Assembly: GCF_016086655.4 (NCBI RefSeq) | Contig: NC_052136.2 | Location: forward strand, 45,128,492 to 45,192,491 | Direction: 5' to 3' | Source: Lepeophtheirus salmonis | Lineage: Eukaryota > Arthropoda > Copepoda > Siphonostomatoida > Caligidae | DNA length: 64,000 nucleotides | In this document: positions 24,980-36,782 of the stretch, in pieces | Layout: every line of letters starts with the position of its first letter | Position numbering within the stretch: position 1 is the first letter of the stretch | Made by a program: the position numbers and the translations under genes | Notes under the pieces: model-generated | Seen by the model: only the letters and a program-made list of their open reading frames with translations | What the model was told of the DNA's origin: nothing | The model's database searches: none

Positions 24980-26150
24980 ATCTGCCAATATCCATGTCTG
25001 TATCCAATGTTGTAAAAAAAACTCAGTATTATTATATTACGAAGTGATCTCATGAGGTGGATTGGCCTCTTATTTTTTTAGATCCACACATATTTTCACT
25101 TTTCCATTAGGTTTGGGTACAACTACTAATGGATACACCAAACTATTTGTTCCCATTTATTCTAATTGCAACAAATCGTTTACCATCTATTTTGATATAT
25201 TCGTCTTCCTCGATTACACTCCTTTCTATATGTTTGGTATTTTTCATCCTTTTCATGATTGTTACCTTCACAATAAGAACATATTTTGCATTTTTGACTT
25301 CTTATCTCTTTAATATTTTTTTGCTTCATATTAGATATTACTCCTAATGATTTTCTAGGCGATCTCCCTTTTTTTCACTGAGGGAGATCAAAATTACTTC
25401 TAAAAAAGATAACTAAGAGGATTCAAGTAGTAATAATTTATTTGTATCTTCGTGTATGACCCCGGTATGATTAAATTTGACATCCAATCATCCAACGTCA
25501 TGATTTGCACGCTGTAATTGATTTTATGCAACATCATTGGACTACATATTGACTTTTTTTTAAATCTTATTTTCTGTTTGATCAGTAATCCCCATCACCA
25601 ATACTTAATTGTCCAAGAGTGCTTTCTAATTGATGAATTCTTTGAATTCCATTTCTTCTTCGATCTGAGGTGGTGGGTTTATTTGAATTTTTAACTTTTG
25701 GACACTATCTGATGGTCTTCCTTCTGTGATCTTGTTTCTCAACATCTTTACTTTGCTTATTAATAAAGTTTTTGAACATTATCTCCCTTAACTCTTGGTA
25801 GCTTGTTTTTTTTCTTCCATCGTCATTTCAATTATTGCCATGATAGATTCTTGTCTTGCCACTCCTACATTTTTCTTTCAGTTTTTGAATTTGCTCCATA
25901 AATGATTGATTTCACATTTTAATTCACTCTTTATTGGCATCCCTTCTAATATTTTTTCATGCAGGTTTTTTCTAACTTCTTCTGAATACTTAATTTCCGT
26001 CCGACTGTACCTTTTAATGTTTCGACCATAAGGATTGAATTTATCTCAAGCAGTTGTAGCAAACGAATCTCTTTATCCAGCGTATTAATACATATTTACG
26101 TATTAAATACTTCATGTTTATATGTTGATATTCATACTTACTTCACATCA
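24980..26150 (-). pseudogene. Gypsy-like LTR retrotransposon gag-pol remnant
   Basis: On the minus strand, running from high to low coordinates, I read three parts. First is a gag-like charged region (YGRNIKRYSRTEIKYSEEV near 26,010, then KIQINPPPQIEEEMEFKEF near 25,660). Second is a nucleocapsid zinc-knuckle remnant near 25,215-25,300, CSYCEGNNHEKDEKY, where the last Cys position reads Tyr. Third is a reverse transcriptase start near 25,075-25,145, LVVVPKPNGKVKICVDLKK, equivalent to the VPKxDGxxRxCVDxR motif of Ty3/Gypsy RT. The catalytic RT core, RNase H and integrase are missing, so a large deletion joins early RT to the left LTR. Stops and frameshifts are frequent. Plus-strand frames here, with membrane-like composition, are antisense artefacts. 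Gypsy assignment rests on the RT and zinc-knuckle motifs. Confidence 0.72.
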
Positions 26151-26153
26151 GCT

Positions 26154-26276
26154 CACATATTAGGCCAAAAAGGTCCGTTGAAATATTTATTAAATAGTGA
26201 CTGCAGTTTAATGAACAAAATAATATTTTATTTATTTTAACTAGTGAGTAACAGGAGACAAAACTATTTTTGATTC
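26154..26276 (-). repeat. LTR-like direct repeat, right copy (5' LTR end)
   Basis: Direct repeat of 24,848-24,975, about 1.3 kb away, lying on the gag side of the retrotransposon remnant as a 5' LTR should. The full LTR may extend to higher coordinates, roughly 26,280-26,750. That stretch has more balanced composition and no readable protein, but the left copy has no counterpart for it, so its limit is not defined. Confidence 0.65.
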
Positions 26277-26279
26277 TTG

Positions 26280-27450
26280 GTCTAATGATTTAGCAAAGAT
26301 AGTTTATCTCTTCTATTCAGAAACAAGCTCAGAAGATGCTACAAAACAAGTCTTCTCTCTTAAACATCTTCAATTCAACCAAGGAATGAGCATCCGTCTT
26401 TGTAATTAAGTTGGGAAGTTCTACCTCAGGAAAGTTCTTCGATCCAGCTCGATACAAGGAGTGGCAAAAAGGGAGTTCCAAATTGGGCCAACTAAGAGTT
26501 ATCTCCTCTAAACTTATGCAACTGCTTTAGCAAGGTTAAAAGTCATATTTACTCCTTGCTTCGGGCTTTTGAAATAAGAATCATTCATTTTCCTTCCCAC
26601 CAAAAATTAGATAGGGATTTTAGAAGAAATTTGATATGATAGCACTGGATCTCCCTCCAATTATTTCATCCACATGCAACTTTCCATTGGAGAAAATTTA
26701 ACTTAGGGCTGAGTACAGACCTTTTCCCCTATCTCGTAATATACCAGCATAACACCAGAACGCTCCTTTGAATTAATTAATAACCCATAAATAATATGTA
26801 TAACAACTAAGTAATGACTTATCACAAAATAAAGGAAGAAAAAAGATCCACAGCAGATTTACTTTTTTTAATTGAGTGACAGACTTCAATTTTTTAACAA
26901 GTATTTAATGTCATAAAAGCTGAAACATCCAATTGCACAGCAATTCATACATCAAATACGTAATCAAATAGTTCACACTTTTTACAATATTATTATTTTA
27001 CCAGGGAAAAAAATCTGGTTGAAGTGTAAGATTGAAAATGAAAATCATCATGCTTTTATTTCTTATTCTTTAAAAATAACAGGAAAATAATAAATGAAAT
27101 TTTTTTCTATTTATCTCTTTAAAACTCAAGGATGTGATTATGTTACCTCAACATAATATATACACAATATTAAAAAAATATACTGGTATCCTAATTTTAC
27201 TATTTTTTAAGTTTAGCTATATTTACCAATCATGTGGACACATTGAATCTTTTTTTTCTATCGTATATATATTTTATGATAAATCCCTACTAATCCTTTG
27301 TTAGAATATAGAGAAGATTAACATTTCGATATTATGTATAAACAACTATAAACATTGAAATAAATTAAAATTAATCTTTATCTTTTGAACATTTTTTTTT
27401 ATTATTATGAATAAAATCTCATTTCAAAACTACTTAACCACCAACAGTTT
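26280..27450. other. no gene seen; possible LTR continuation then AT-rich DNA
   Basis: From 26,280 to about 26,750 the sequence is richer in G+C than its surroundings but broken in all frames; it could be the rest of the 5' LTR. Beyond that the DNA is AT-rich with no recognised feature. Confidence 0.4.
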
Positions 27451-27456
27451 TTCATA

Positions 27457-28110
27457 CAGAGCAGGGACACAAACCTTGCAGTAGTTTGACTTTATTATGA
27501 AAAATATAATTTTTATGGAATCAAACCCCCTTTTATTTAAACACTATATTTACCATTTTTTGTATTTAATTTGTCCTCCTTCACACGTAATTATAGCTTC
27601 AACACGCTGGCGAAAAGATTGGCAGCTATTGACGATGGAGGACGTATCCATGGCGTACCAGACTGCCATGATGACAGCTCGTAGCCCATAATCCATGGAT
27701 GAGAGGTGCAGCAGACATTATTTTCCAAGATTCTACGAACTGAAATGTCTAAGAGGTTGAGGTCTGGGCCAGAAGAGGGCCACTTGGAGGCTGGCTAGAA
27801 GTTAGCCTGATATTTCTGCAGAAGTTTTGGAATTTTTGTGCTGTATGAGGCTGTAATGGACTTCTTGATGTTGTAAGCAGAATGGATGAAGATGCTACAA
27901 GGGGGTACACTGGGGCAGAGGATATCCCGCAAGGGTTGCCTTTTGTGTTGATGCTTCGATATTTTAGTTTGATAATTTTTGAGACATGGGATAAATACAA
28001 AACATTATTCATTTTTGTTTCAGCTGTTGATGGATTTCATAATGAAGCCTTGCAATTAAAAATGACGGGACAAAGTCGGAGTTAAATGACACTGCAAGTT
28101 TTGAGTCTTC
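27457..28110 (-). mobile_element. TIR-bounded, N-terminally deleted Tc1-like element
   Basis: Matching ends lie at 27,465-27,482 (GGACACAAACCTTGCAGT) and 28,091-28,108, whose reverse complement is AGACTCAAAACTTGCAGT, identical at 15 of 18 positions. Between them the minus strand encodes only the C-terminal part of a Tc1/maT-like transposase. LLQKYQANF comes first, then WPSSGPDLNLLDISV with the third catalytic Asp, ILENNVC, and a tail ending SCQSFRQRVEAIITCEGGQI (about 27,560-27,700). The DNA-binding domain and first catalytic Asp are absent although both ends are present, so this is an internally deleted, non-autonomous copy of about 650 bp. Frameshifts are present. Plus-strand and antisense frames of 64-87 codons overlapping it are noise. 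Confidence 0.72.
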
Positions 28111-28170
28111 ATTTGGTGTGAGTTATACAATCATTTTAGGTTTTTTATATTTACAAAGATATGTATGTAC

Positions 28171-28188
28171 ATATATATATATATATAT
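28171..28188. repeat. (AT)9 microsatellite
   Basis: Nine uninterrupted AT units, flanked by partly alternating purine-pyrimidine sequence. Confidence 0.9.
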
Positions 28189-28189
28189 G

Positions 28190-29050
28190 TAATTCATATA
28201 TTTACATGGTGTGTTCCTTGTTATTTATTGAATGGAAATCCATCACGTAATACCTTTACAAAGCAAATACCTACATATGTATATACTTACCTAAATTCAG
28301 AAATATAGAACTAATATCGTTAGGTATCGTTTTCAATTTCTTATATATTTTTTTTTTATGGTCATAGGCTTTAAATATTTCTCTTTGAAGAGGAATAAGA
28401 CATATTATATAAATATGTATAGAAACAATACAAAAGAGCCAGTAGAGAACAGAAGAACATAAAATTAGTTTTTTCAACTAATAAACATAGATGTACCACA
28501 TACAAAATACATATATATGTTAGATATAGATTTAGTGAATCTGTTAAGCACAAATTGATGTCCTTGTGACAGTTTTCTTTAATATACAAAAAAAAAAAAA
28601 AAACGTTAAGGATACGGAATAAATTGAAAAAGTGTTGTTGTTTTCAACTATTTTGTAATAGCTAAGATATAAATGTATTTTAGCCAAGTGATAATGCGAC
28701 ACTTTCCCAGTTACTTTGATGTCTGGTTCGTTCTCTCTTTTTAAATAAGCTAAATTAGTACATGTTGTACTTTATTTTGCTAATAATGTAAGATGTAACA
28801 TAATAGAATCTAAAAGTGACAAAATGCAAGCACCTTTTTATTTTAGAGGATCCATAATTAGAATTGGAAATTCAAAAGAAACGAAGAAATTTAAAAAAAA
28901 ATTAGACAGACTCATATCTTTATTATACCTTGCGCACTTTCCTTCAAAAAAACAGTAAAAAATGGGCAAAAAATCTGTTTTTAGCAGTAAGCCTATTCTT
29001 GCCAACTATCAAATAATTTTTAAAAAGTATTAGGAATTTTTAACAGCCTC
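28190..29050. other. AT-rich DNA, no gene seen
   Basis: Nothing recognised. Overlapping minus-strand frames of 68 and 72 codons near 28,271-28,589 are Tyr/Leu/Cys-rich with no domain and are likely accidental. Confidence 0.45.
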
Positions 29051-29059
29051 ACAGAGTGC

Positions 29060-29130
29060 ATTCAAATCAAACCAATTGATATAAAACACTAATACGGGAG
29101 AAAGAAGCAGAAAAATCGACAACTGACAAA
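29060..29130 (+). repeat. dispersed repeat C fragment
   Basis: CAAATCAAACCAATTGATAT followed by AACACTAATACGGGAGAAAG and AATCGACAACTGACAAA tracks the 14,210-14,275 segment (CAAATTTAACCAATCAATG, AACACTGATTAAAGGGGAG, CATCAACAACTAACAAC). The similarity is partial and confined to about 70 bp. Confidence 0.4.
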
Positions 29131-30845
29131 TAAATACAATAAATAAATATGTAAAACTAATTTAATTCGGAACATTTTTTTTTTTTTCGAACTAGCTCTA
29201 AGTATTTTGGGTCAGCTGTAGATCCGTTTACCTTGTCTCTTATTAATAGTTAAAAGTTCAATCAACAAATTTCAAATCAAGAACATAAGGATCGAGCCCT
29301 TTGTTTTCTATGAATAATTTTTACAAGTCAAATGTTTTTAACGATTCGATTACAATGCCCAATTTTCAATTGAGATTTATGTCATTTTTAATTTCATATT
29401 TTTTAAAGATTTTAGAATAGCAATTCAATATATTTAATTGATGATGAATGTGTAAAAGATTCATTCTTCCACGCAATCTTCTCTTCACCCTTTATAACCT
29501 ATTTATAAACACATTTACTTAGCTTTCCCCCTGATCCCTTATATTAATCCTTACTTTCTTTTTCTTCATAATACTACTTAGTAATAAATATAGAATATTT
29601 TTGAAATAAAAAAATACAAGAAAAAATATTGGTGTGGCAAAAATAGCTACTTACGTAAAGAATCAATCATAAATCTGACAAAATGATTTTTCCATTGAGA
29701 TAAAAAATTATGTTTTGATATTCCAATGTATATACTAAAACTGTGCAGAATTATAAGATTTGATTTGTTATCTTTTTAAAAAAGGTTTAAACTCCTTTCC
29801 TTTTAGAGTGAATATGGCGTAAGACAAATACTAATTTCTGGTAGAAAAATAAAATTAATATTCTTTTTAGAATTATCTTTTTTTTAAATAATTTATGTCC
29901 ATATTTCACTTGATGGGGATATTTAGAAATTAATATTTCTTTTAATTTTCAATAACGACTTTTTTTTAAAAGTTTTAAAAAATTATATTAGTATGATTTT
30001 TTTTAAAGAATTTCTTCTTTAATGAATTCTATATCCTGTAGAGAACTTTTGAAAATTCTGAAATAGTAAATAATGAATGTTATGAAACTTAAATTATAAT
30101 TTTTAAAATTTAAAAATAAATTTTAAACTAGTAAAACTGATTCTTTCGTGAACCATCATAAATTAATTCATTTTTCTATATTAATTCGCTTAAACAATTA
30201 AATTAATTACTTTACAATAAAATCTCCATAAATAAGTTCGTAATAGGTCCTATGGTGCCCATCTTTTTTTGTCAATTGAATTCATTTTCACAAAAAGAAT
30301 CAATTGATAAAACCTTTACTACATGTGAATCTTTAGTATATATTAAACTAATGGTGAAATGAATTACCAAAAGGAAGCCTAAATTATGAATGTATTAAAT
30401 ACGATATTTGCCGGTAATACCTTTTTCCTTTGGTGTTTTTGGTAACTCTTCAATGACGTCAACTTTCTCATTTTTTAGAATATTATCTATTTAATAATAG
30501 GGATGATAAGTCTTAAAGAATATCAAGGCACAAACTATAGGCAGAGGAAAAGGGAAAGAAATACATGTGAGTGTTAGTTAATAATAAAAATAAATAATGC
30601 AACTTTATAGATTTAGGAGGGAGTAGGGGAGATTGTAAACTGACTCTCATCCGAAAGGTAAATGGATGTAATAACTAATAAGTAAATTGAAATTTGATGG
30701 TACTTAATACTTTATTGTATCTTGCAACTTTTCCATCAAAAAGAAAAAAAAATGTCAAAAATTGGTTTTTAGTCAGCCAAACTATAGAACTATTGTTTAA
30801 GAGCTACTTGTTGAGAATTGTTCACAACTTAACAATCGCTCAGCA
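29131..30845. other. AT-rich DNA, no gene seen
   Basis: No coding region or element recognised; repeated T and A runs. Confidence 0.5.
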
Positions 30846-30849
30846 AAAT

Positions 30850-30945
30850 TCAAAGAATCAATGTTCAAAACACTGATTAGGAAACAGCTGATAATACAAT
30901 TCACTGTATATTTTTGTGCTATGTAGGTAACGTTATGTTATTTTA
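30850..30945 (+). repeat. dispersed repeat C fragment
   Basis: TCAATGTTCAAAACACTGAT, AACAGCTGATAATA and GTAGGTAACGTTATGTT match the order of blocks at 14,233-14,320 (TCAATGTTCATAACACTGAT, then GAGGTAACGTCGTGT). It has the same orientation as copy 1. Confidence 0.45.
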
Positions 30946-31705
30946 GTTCCAAAATCATTAGAAATTAAATTTAAGACTGAGTATTTTAAATATATATTTA
31001 GATTAATATTTAAATACAAAACACCCATTGCATACAACCCCTCACAACGATTGTTGCAACTGTCACCATAGGCGGGGAAGTTGGTACAAATGATAGGGCA
31101 TAGACCATTTCTTATTTGGAAACTACCAACATGTATAAACTCTTTGTATATTCAGTCATGAATAATATACTAAGTTAAATTTTGGCATGCTTAAGTCAAA
31201 AAAAAAAAAATTGAAATTGTCTCCTATTCTCCCTACTTCGTATATTTTTGCTATGTTTTTTGTTTTGTTTTGTTTATCTTGGACTTTATTTGGTATTCAT
31301 TTATTTTCAAATTTTAAGAACAAATACAAAACACAAACACAAAGAAACACGCAAATGCAATAATAAACAGATACATTATTCCCTATCTCATAAAGAAAAT
31401 TATATGAAAAAGTACTAGATATTATAAATATTTTTTTAAACATGCGGTACAGCTTTATAATGTTTAAAAATCCTCCAGTGTCTTTCTCTTTCCTTGACTT
31501 TAAGCGTACAAAGTATGATGTCCCTTTATAAGGACAACAATGAATTTTTGACTGTCTGTCCAGCTAAAAAATGCAAAAAGTATTCACGTTCAAGCTTGCA
31601 CCCAAAAGAGTTATATAAAACTAAAATTTAGCCTCTATAAGTTCTCCCTTAACCCTTTGAGTAAAAAAGGGGAAAAAGTAATTCCATATTTTTCGCCCCT
31701 CTTAA
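30946..31705. other. AT-rich DNA, no gene seen
   Basis: No coding region recognised. TTAACCCTTTGAG at 31,649-31,661 resembles a piggyBac-type end without a partner. Confidence 0.45.
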
Positions 31706-31711
31706 TATTAA

Positions 31712-32135
31712 GTCTTGTTCATTATTGGACACATCGGATCATACGATAAAGTGTTGTAAATGTATGAGTGTATTCAACAAACACTTTTTCGACAGTATTA
31801 CAAATGGCTGGTTCAGTGGTAAATTATCGTTGATACTCTTTTGGTTCGTATTGCAAAACAGTGGTTTGATTGATTGTGTTTCCTGCTCAATTTTCCCCTC
31901 TACTATGAACAACTCAACTTTTTGAAGCTGCCGATCGAACAGAAGTAGTCATCATTGGTGAATAAGATACAACAATATATCATCAAGACAACACCAGGCC
32001 GTACAAGTCTCATTTATGACACACCAGAAGCTCCGGAAGCTCGGATAGGAAGCATCCACCCTACAGTTTTACCTGTCACCAAGTGACCACTACCTGTTCC
32101 TGTCTATGGCCAACGTCCTTAGGGGTATAAATATG
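31712..32135 (+). pseudogene. mariner deletion derivative, copy 1
   Basis: The 3' part reads as mariner transposase: YHQDNTRPYKS near 31,975-32,010 keeps the second catalytic Asp, and HPPYS near 32,058 introduces the third catalytic block, which continues in another frame. The 5' part (TTCATTATTGGACACATCGG, ACGATAAAGTGTTG) is non-coding but shared with copy 2 at 35,289-35,330. The two copies also share the block TCAATTTTCCCCTCTACTATGAA just before the DDE remnant. The DNA-binding domain and first catalytic Asp are missing. The reading frame is broken by stops. Shared structure in both copies indicates that the deletion predates their spread. Confidence 0.65.
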
Positions 32136-32139
32136 CCCT

Positions 32140-34480
32140 CTCAAAACTCAAAACTCCCTACGTCATATGTTCACAAATAATATAAAGAGAAGATATGTAA
32201 ACCCCTACTCTTATCCTTGTTAGTATGTGTGTGTTTATTTTTGCTACTCATTCCGTCACGTAGCATGTCTTATTTCTTTTGGTTGTTGTTCATTATTATT
32301 TTGTGTTGTTTTGTTCACTAGTAACCTTCACTTGGCATCAACACTGATACTTTTGTACATACAAATGCATGAAGAATTGACAAGGACCAATGATGGATAG
32401 GTCTCAAAAGTCCATTTCAGTGGTTTTATTAGGAAGGGGAAATAATTTCATTTAATTATTATAAAAAAACATTTAATTATACTTCATTATTATTAAATAA
32501 CTCAAATTATAATTACCCATAAAACATAGCATTTAATTGTTATATACTATAGTTGACATACAGGGGTACAATATGAGACCATTTTGACAAACAAGGTTCA
32601 AACCAATCTCAAATATAAACTGTAAATTTGACTCTCAAGTATTTTTTTTAAAGTCCCATCCTTACATTAATGATAAATGTTATTACTTGTAATATGACAC
32701 CACATTTCTTTTTTTTTTCTTTTTTTTCCCCATAAGTTGGCTTATGATTTTTTAGCCATTTTTTCTTGATAAAATGAGCACCTAAATATCAAAATTGAGC
32801 AATTTTTATTTAAAGAAAAATATAGTTTTATAAGGATTATTTAAAGTGATCAGTATTGTTTGTTACTTATAATAACTTATTGATAGATTTTGCTATATCA
32901 TATCGACATATTAAGATTTTGCAATTTGGCGCAAAAGTATTAGTATTTTATTGCAAGATTGTTTAACAGTTAATTTGAGCCAAATTTCCCTTCCTTTAAT
33001 AGGCTATTGTCCAAATCTGTCTCTCTTGCATATGTAATTGCGTAATATAATCCTGATTTCAACATATACATAGTTTTACCTCCAAAAAAAAGAGCCTAAT
33101 GAAGGAAACTTTTTGAAAGAAAATTTTCTCTGAAAAATATCGTTCAAAGCTGTTGTATTATCTAATTAAGACCCAAATTTTCTCTATTGATTTCATACCA
33201 TTTTAGAAAAATTAGTAATTTTCACACAAAAAAGGCCTAAAAGAGCAACCTTTCCAAAAATTGTAAAAATGAGAAAGTTTTTGAGCGATCGTGTACAAAT
33301 CCTAAGTCTAAGTCTGATATGGAATAAATAACTGAAAAATTATCATTGAACTTTTTATCTGCATAAATATCCCCTTTAACAATGTAAAGCTTAAATTAAG
33401 GTTTAAATATGACCCTCTGAATATATCTTTTCAATTAAAACTCATATTTTTATATCCAATTGTAATACCCATAAATAATGAGATTTTAAGAATATTTTTG
33501 TATAAAAATAAATATTATGTACGCACTCTTTAGGTTCATTCTAATATATAAAACTGCACATAAATAGATAGATAGGGCCATTTTAACTGCGAATTTTGTT
33601 CTTGTAGAAAATACATTTATATGCATATTTTTTTTTTTTGTTTTGTTTTTTTCAAGAAAATTATCTAGAGCAAGTTACCTTATGTCAGTTCTAAAACTGG
33701 AATTGGTACACTGCTTCTTCATATCTTTTTTACAAAAAAAACAACCTATACACTAATAATAAAAGTCAAATTAAATTTTAGAATCAGTCGATTGCCAAAC
33801 GAACATCTCCAAAATTGAATTAGAATAAGTGTTTACTTTGACTAACTAATTGTTTCTATTAAATTGATTCAATTTCACTTCAAAAATGATAATTTCTAAC
33901 ATATTCATAAAAACCCACTTGGTTTATTAAGCATATATACTCAGCATTCATTCAGATCTGAAATTAATATGTAGGTATATTTTTCTCTGAGTAATCTGAT
34001 CCTCTAGAGAAGAGGAAAAGAGTTAATAATAAGAGAGTTATTAGGCCTTCAAACTACTACATATATACATTATACATATTGTTGAAGATATGTTGAGGAA
34101 CTAGAGGATAAAAGAACAAGAAAACTCTGTTTGATAATTTAATTTGATGAAGGAGAAAAAAGATCAAAGAAAGAACGAGAGAAGAGAAAAATGAGTTTTT
34201 TCAGAGTTTTCGAAATAGCACATATACAATATATATATATTGTACACTCAAACAATGTTGATAATACTGTGGAAATTGAAGTGGATATAATATTCGAACA
34301 TATGTATAGATGTTTATATATATATATATACAAGTCCTTTAATAATTGTTTTGTCATAACCAAGCTTCTGCATACCCTTTTTCTCTAAAAGTGGAAATAA
34401 AATTATGAAAATAATGAAAAATAATGTATATATCCAGTGACAGAAGAAATAATAATGATTTAACAAGACTATGTATCGAT
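32140..34480. other. AT-rich DNA, no gene seen
   Basis: No gene or element recognised. A TA microsatellite occurs at 34,315-34,330 and a short ATACAATATATATATATTGTA palindrome near 34,225. Frames around 34,139-34,388 arise from this simple sequence. Confidence 0.5.
34315..34330. repeat. (TA)8 microsatellite
   Basis: Eight uninterrupted TA units. Confidence 0.9.
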
Positions 34481-34486
34481 ATAAAC

Positions 34487-34560
34487 CTAGTGTTGGATCG
34501 GTCTAAAAAAACTAGAAGAACTGCAATTCTATCTATACGGTCTTAATAAATTTTGTCAGT
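34487..34560 (+). repeat. dispersed repeat C-like end
   Basis: CTAGTGTTGGATCGGTCTAA resembles the TAGTGTTGG start of repeat C at 13,985 and is followed by GAAC/GGTC motifs. It may be a short or truncated member; the opposite end was not identified. Confidence 0.3.
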
Positions 34561-34564
34561 TTTT

Positions 34565-35285
34565 GAAGCAATTACACAAAATATGTATCTACCATAGAGT
34601 TATCAGGGCCTTTACAAATTTCCCTTTTCATAATTGTAAGAACAATATTAACAACGTTTATGTATTAAAAATATCTGTTTGTACAAGTTGTAAGTGTATA
34701 AGAAAATTGTACTTCTTAGAGAAGGAGTTAATATTTACAAGCCTTGGAGATTGTAAGGAAAAATAAACAGGGTTTCTATTCATTTTTGAACAAAAGAATG
34801 ATGAACGGGAATGAATTGAACGGTGTTCATTTTTTCGTTCATTTTTATTGTTTCTAAGTATTATTATTTTCCAAAATTACTACCAAAAAAATTCTTCATT
34901 TGGGTATAATTATTATTATCTTTGAGGGTTACCAAATAAAATAATTATATATTGAAAAATTAGGGTTTAACTTTTTGTTTAACATTATCAATTACTAAGT
35001 AAATTTTTTAAGAAATGTTTCATAGCACACTATTTGCAAAACACTGGACTATGGAATTATCGTGTATGAAATAGATATTCTGGGTTAGATTAGATTTCAA
35101 TTTTATAAATAGCATTCATTTCTTATGTTTATGCTTATTTTCCCCACTTCTAAATTTTTCAATCAATTGGTTCCAAGATAATATACCAACGAACTTTCTT
35201 CTATATTGAATTTATAAAAACTAGGAACATTTCAAACGCTCATATCTTTGAAAGAAAATGGGATGTCTAAACAAATAATACTCGT
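34565..35285. other. AT-rich DNA, no gene seen
   Basis: Nothing recognised on either strand. Confidence 0.5.
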
Positions 35286-35288
35286 TCA

Positions 35289-35965
35289 TTATTAGTCACA
35301 TCGGATCATACGACAAAACACTGTAAGGGTGTGAGTGAATACTACATTTATTACATAAAACACTTATTGGACAGTATTATGCTTGCCCGATTCAGTCGTT
35401 AATTATAGTGCGTCAAGTATGGTCTTAAAGGAAAAAATGCAACATATTTTACATTTTTATTACCTAAAAGGGAACAATGCCTCGAAAGCTACCAAGTAAA
35501 TTTACAATGAAAAAGAGGACGATATCCATTCGTCTAATGTTGCACAATAGTGGAACGAGCAATTCCCCCCCGCTCAATTCTGCCCTCTACTGTGAAGGAA
35601 GCGGCAAGTGTTGGTGAATAGGAGACAATAAGACATAATCAAGACAACACCAGGTCGAACACATCTTTGATGACGCGCCATAACCTCCAACAGATCAGAT
35701 GTGAAGTTTTTATGCATCCACCCGACAGTGCATACCTGGCACCAAGTGACTACCGCCTATTCCCGTCTATGTCCAACGTTCTTGGTAGTTCAATTTTTTC
35801 TCAATAGAGGTCTGTAAAAATTACTTGTCTGAGGTTTTTTGTCATAAGGGACAAGAGCTTCTACGAGAATGGTATTATTATATTGGATTCTTGTTGGTAG
35901 AAGTAATCAAACAAAATAGGCATACTTGGTTGAAAACGGATGATTATAACACTTCTTAGAAAGCA
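35289..35965 (+). pseudogene. mariner deletion derivative, copy 2
   Basis: The C-terminal half of a mariner transposase is readable across frames. NQDNTRS and SLMTRHNLQQIRCEVFMHPP (about 35,637-35,725) carry the second catalytic block. LAPSDYRLFPSMSNVLG (about 35,738-35,790) carries the third, with the final Asp of the PSDY box intact. The tail NFFSIEVCKNYLSEVFCHKG and EVIKQN follow to about 35,920. The N-terminal DNA-binding domain and first Asp are absent. The 5' portion is shared with copy 1 at 31.7 kb, but this copy holds about 130 bp more before the TCAATTCTGCCCTCTACTG block. Frameshifts separate the blocks. Confidence 0.75.
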
Positions 35966-35969
35966 TTGA

Positions 35970-36780
35970 GATAAAGTGAAAAATACCAAATTAATTTTTC
36001 CCTAACCTTTTAGTTAAGTATTAAGCCTATCTTATTCTATAATTCACATTGGAATCAATTTATGAAATTCAAAATTATGTTCCTATCAAATGATGACTTG
36101 TTACACTGTGAATATCCATATCTTGGCATTAATTATAGCTAAATCAATAATTGAATTTGTTCTACTTCAATGGATATTTCAATATTATGATCGATCACTT
36201 TATTTACTAGTGCTATATTATTATATATGTTAATATTATGTTCGATTCAAGTCATAGAAAATTATTTGAATGAATTAGAGTTTTTGAGTTCAGCGTCGAG
36301 TTGATTTTGCTTTAGGACTATATAAATTTCATTTATTAAGTTCCAGTTTTTTATAATTTCTGAATAATATGACATGTGGTATTTCCTTTTTACTACACCA
36401 ACAGCTCTTCTTTTAATTAGGAAGGAGCGTCTTTTGCAGTCGTTTACAGTTCTTTTGAGTGAGTTTAGTAATTTGACCAATCATTGCTTGAGTGTTTTCA
36501 CTTTTGATTATTAGAGTTCAAGTGAAGTTAAATGAGTGCAAGACAAAATATTCAGAAAAAGCTCCAGTAATTTTCCGAAAATTGTTGGCTTTAGTTAAGT
36601 CGATTTTTTTATGAGTTCGAGTAGTACTGGAATCAAACACTAGTGGATATGTAAATGTTCTTATTCCAACTATGAAATTACAAACCATATTCTAATCGAA
36701 TGATGGTATCTCAGGTTTTCTGGATAAGTAGCCATAACTTGTGGGGCCTCTTATAGCAGCCATGTAGTAAATGTATATTA
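35970..36780. other. AT-rich DNA, no gene seen
   Basis: No element recognised. The 72-codon minus-strand frame at 36,262-36,480 is Lys/Asn-rich with no domain. Confidence 0.45.
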
Positions 36781-36782
36781 TA

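Noticed and set aside
25062..25347. Membrane-protein-like plus-strand ORFs
   Set aside because: Antisense to the Gypsy RT and zinc-knuckle remnant; hydrophobicity comes from reading A-rich coding DNA backwards.
27749..28012. 87-codon minus-strand ORF considered as a gene
   Set aside because: It overlaps the Tc1-like relic in a frame other than the one carrying most of the transposase motifs; the recognisable protein shifts frame across it.
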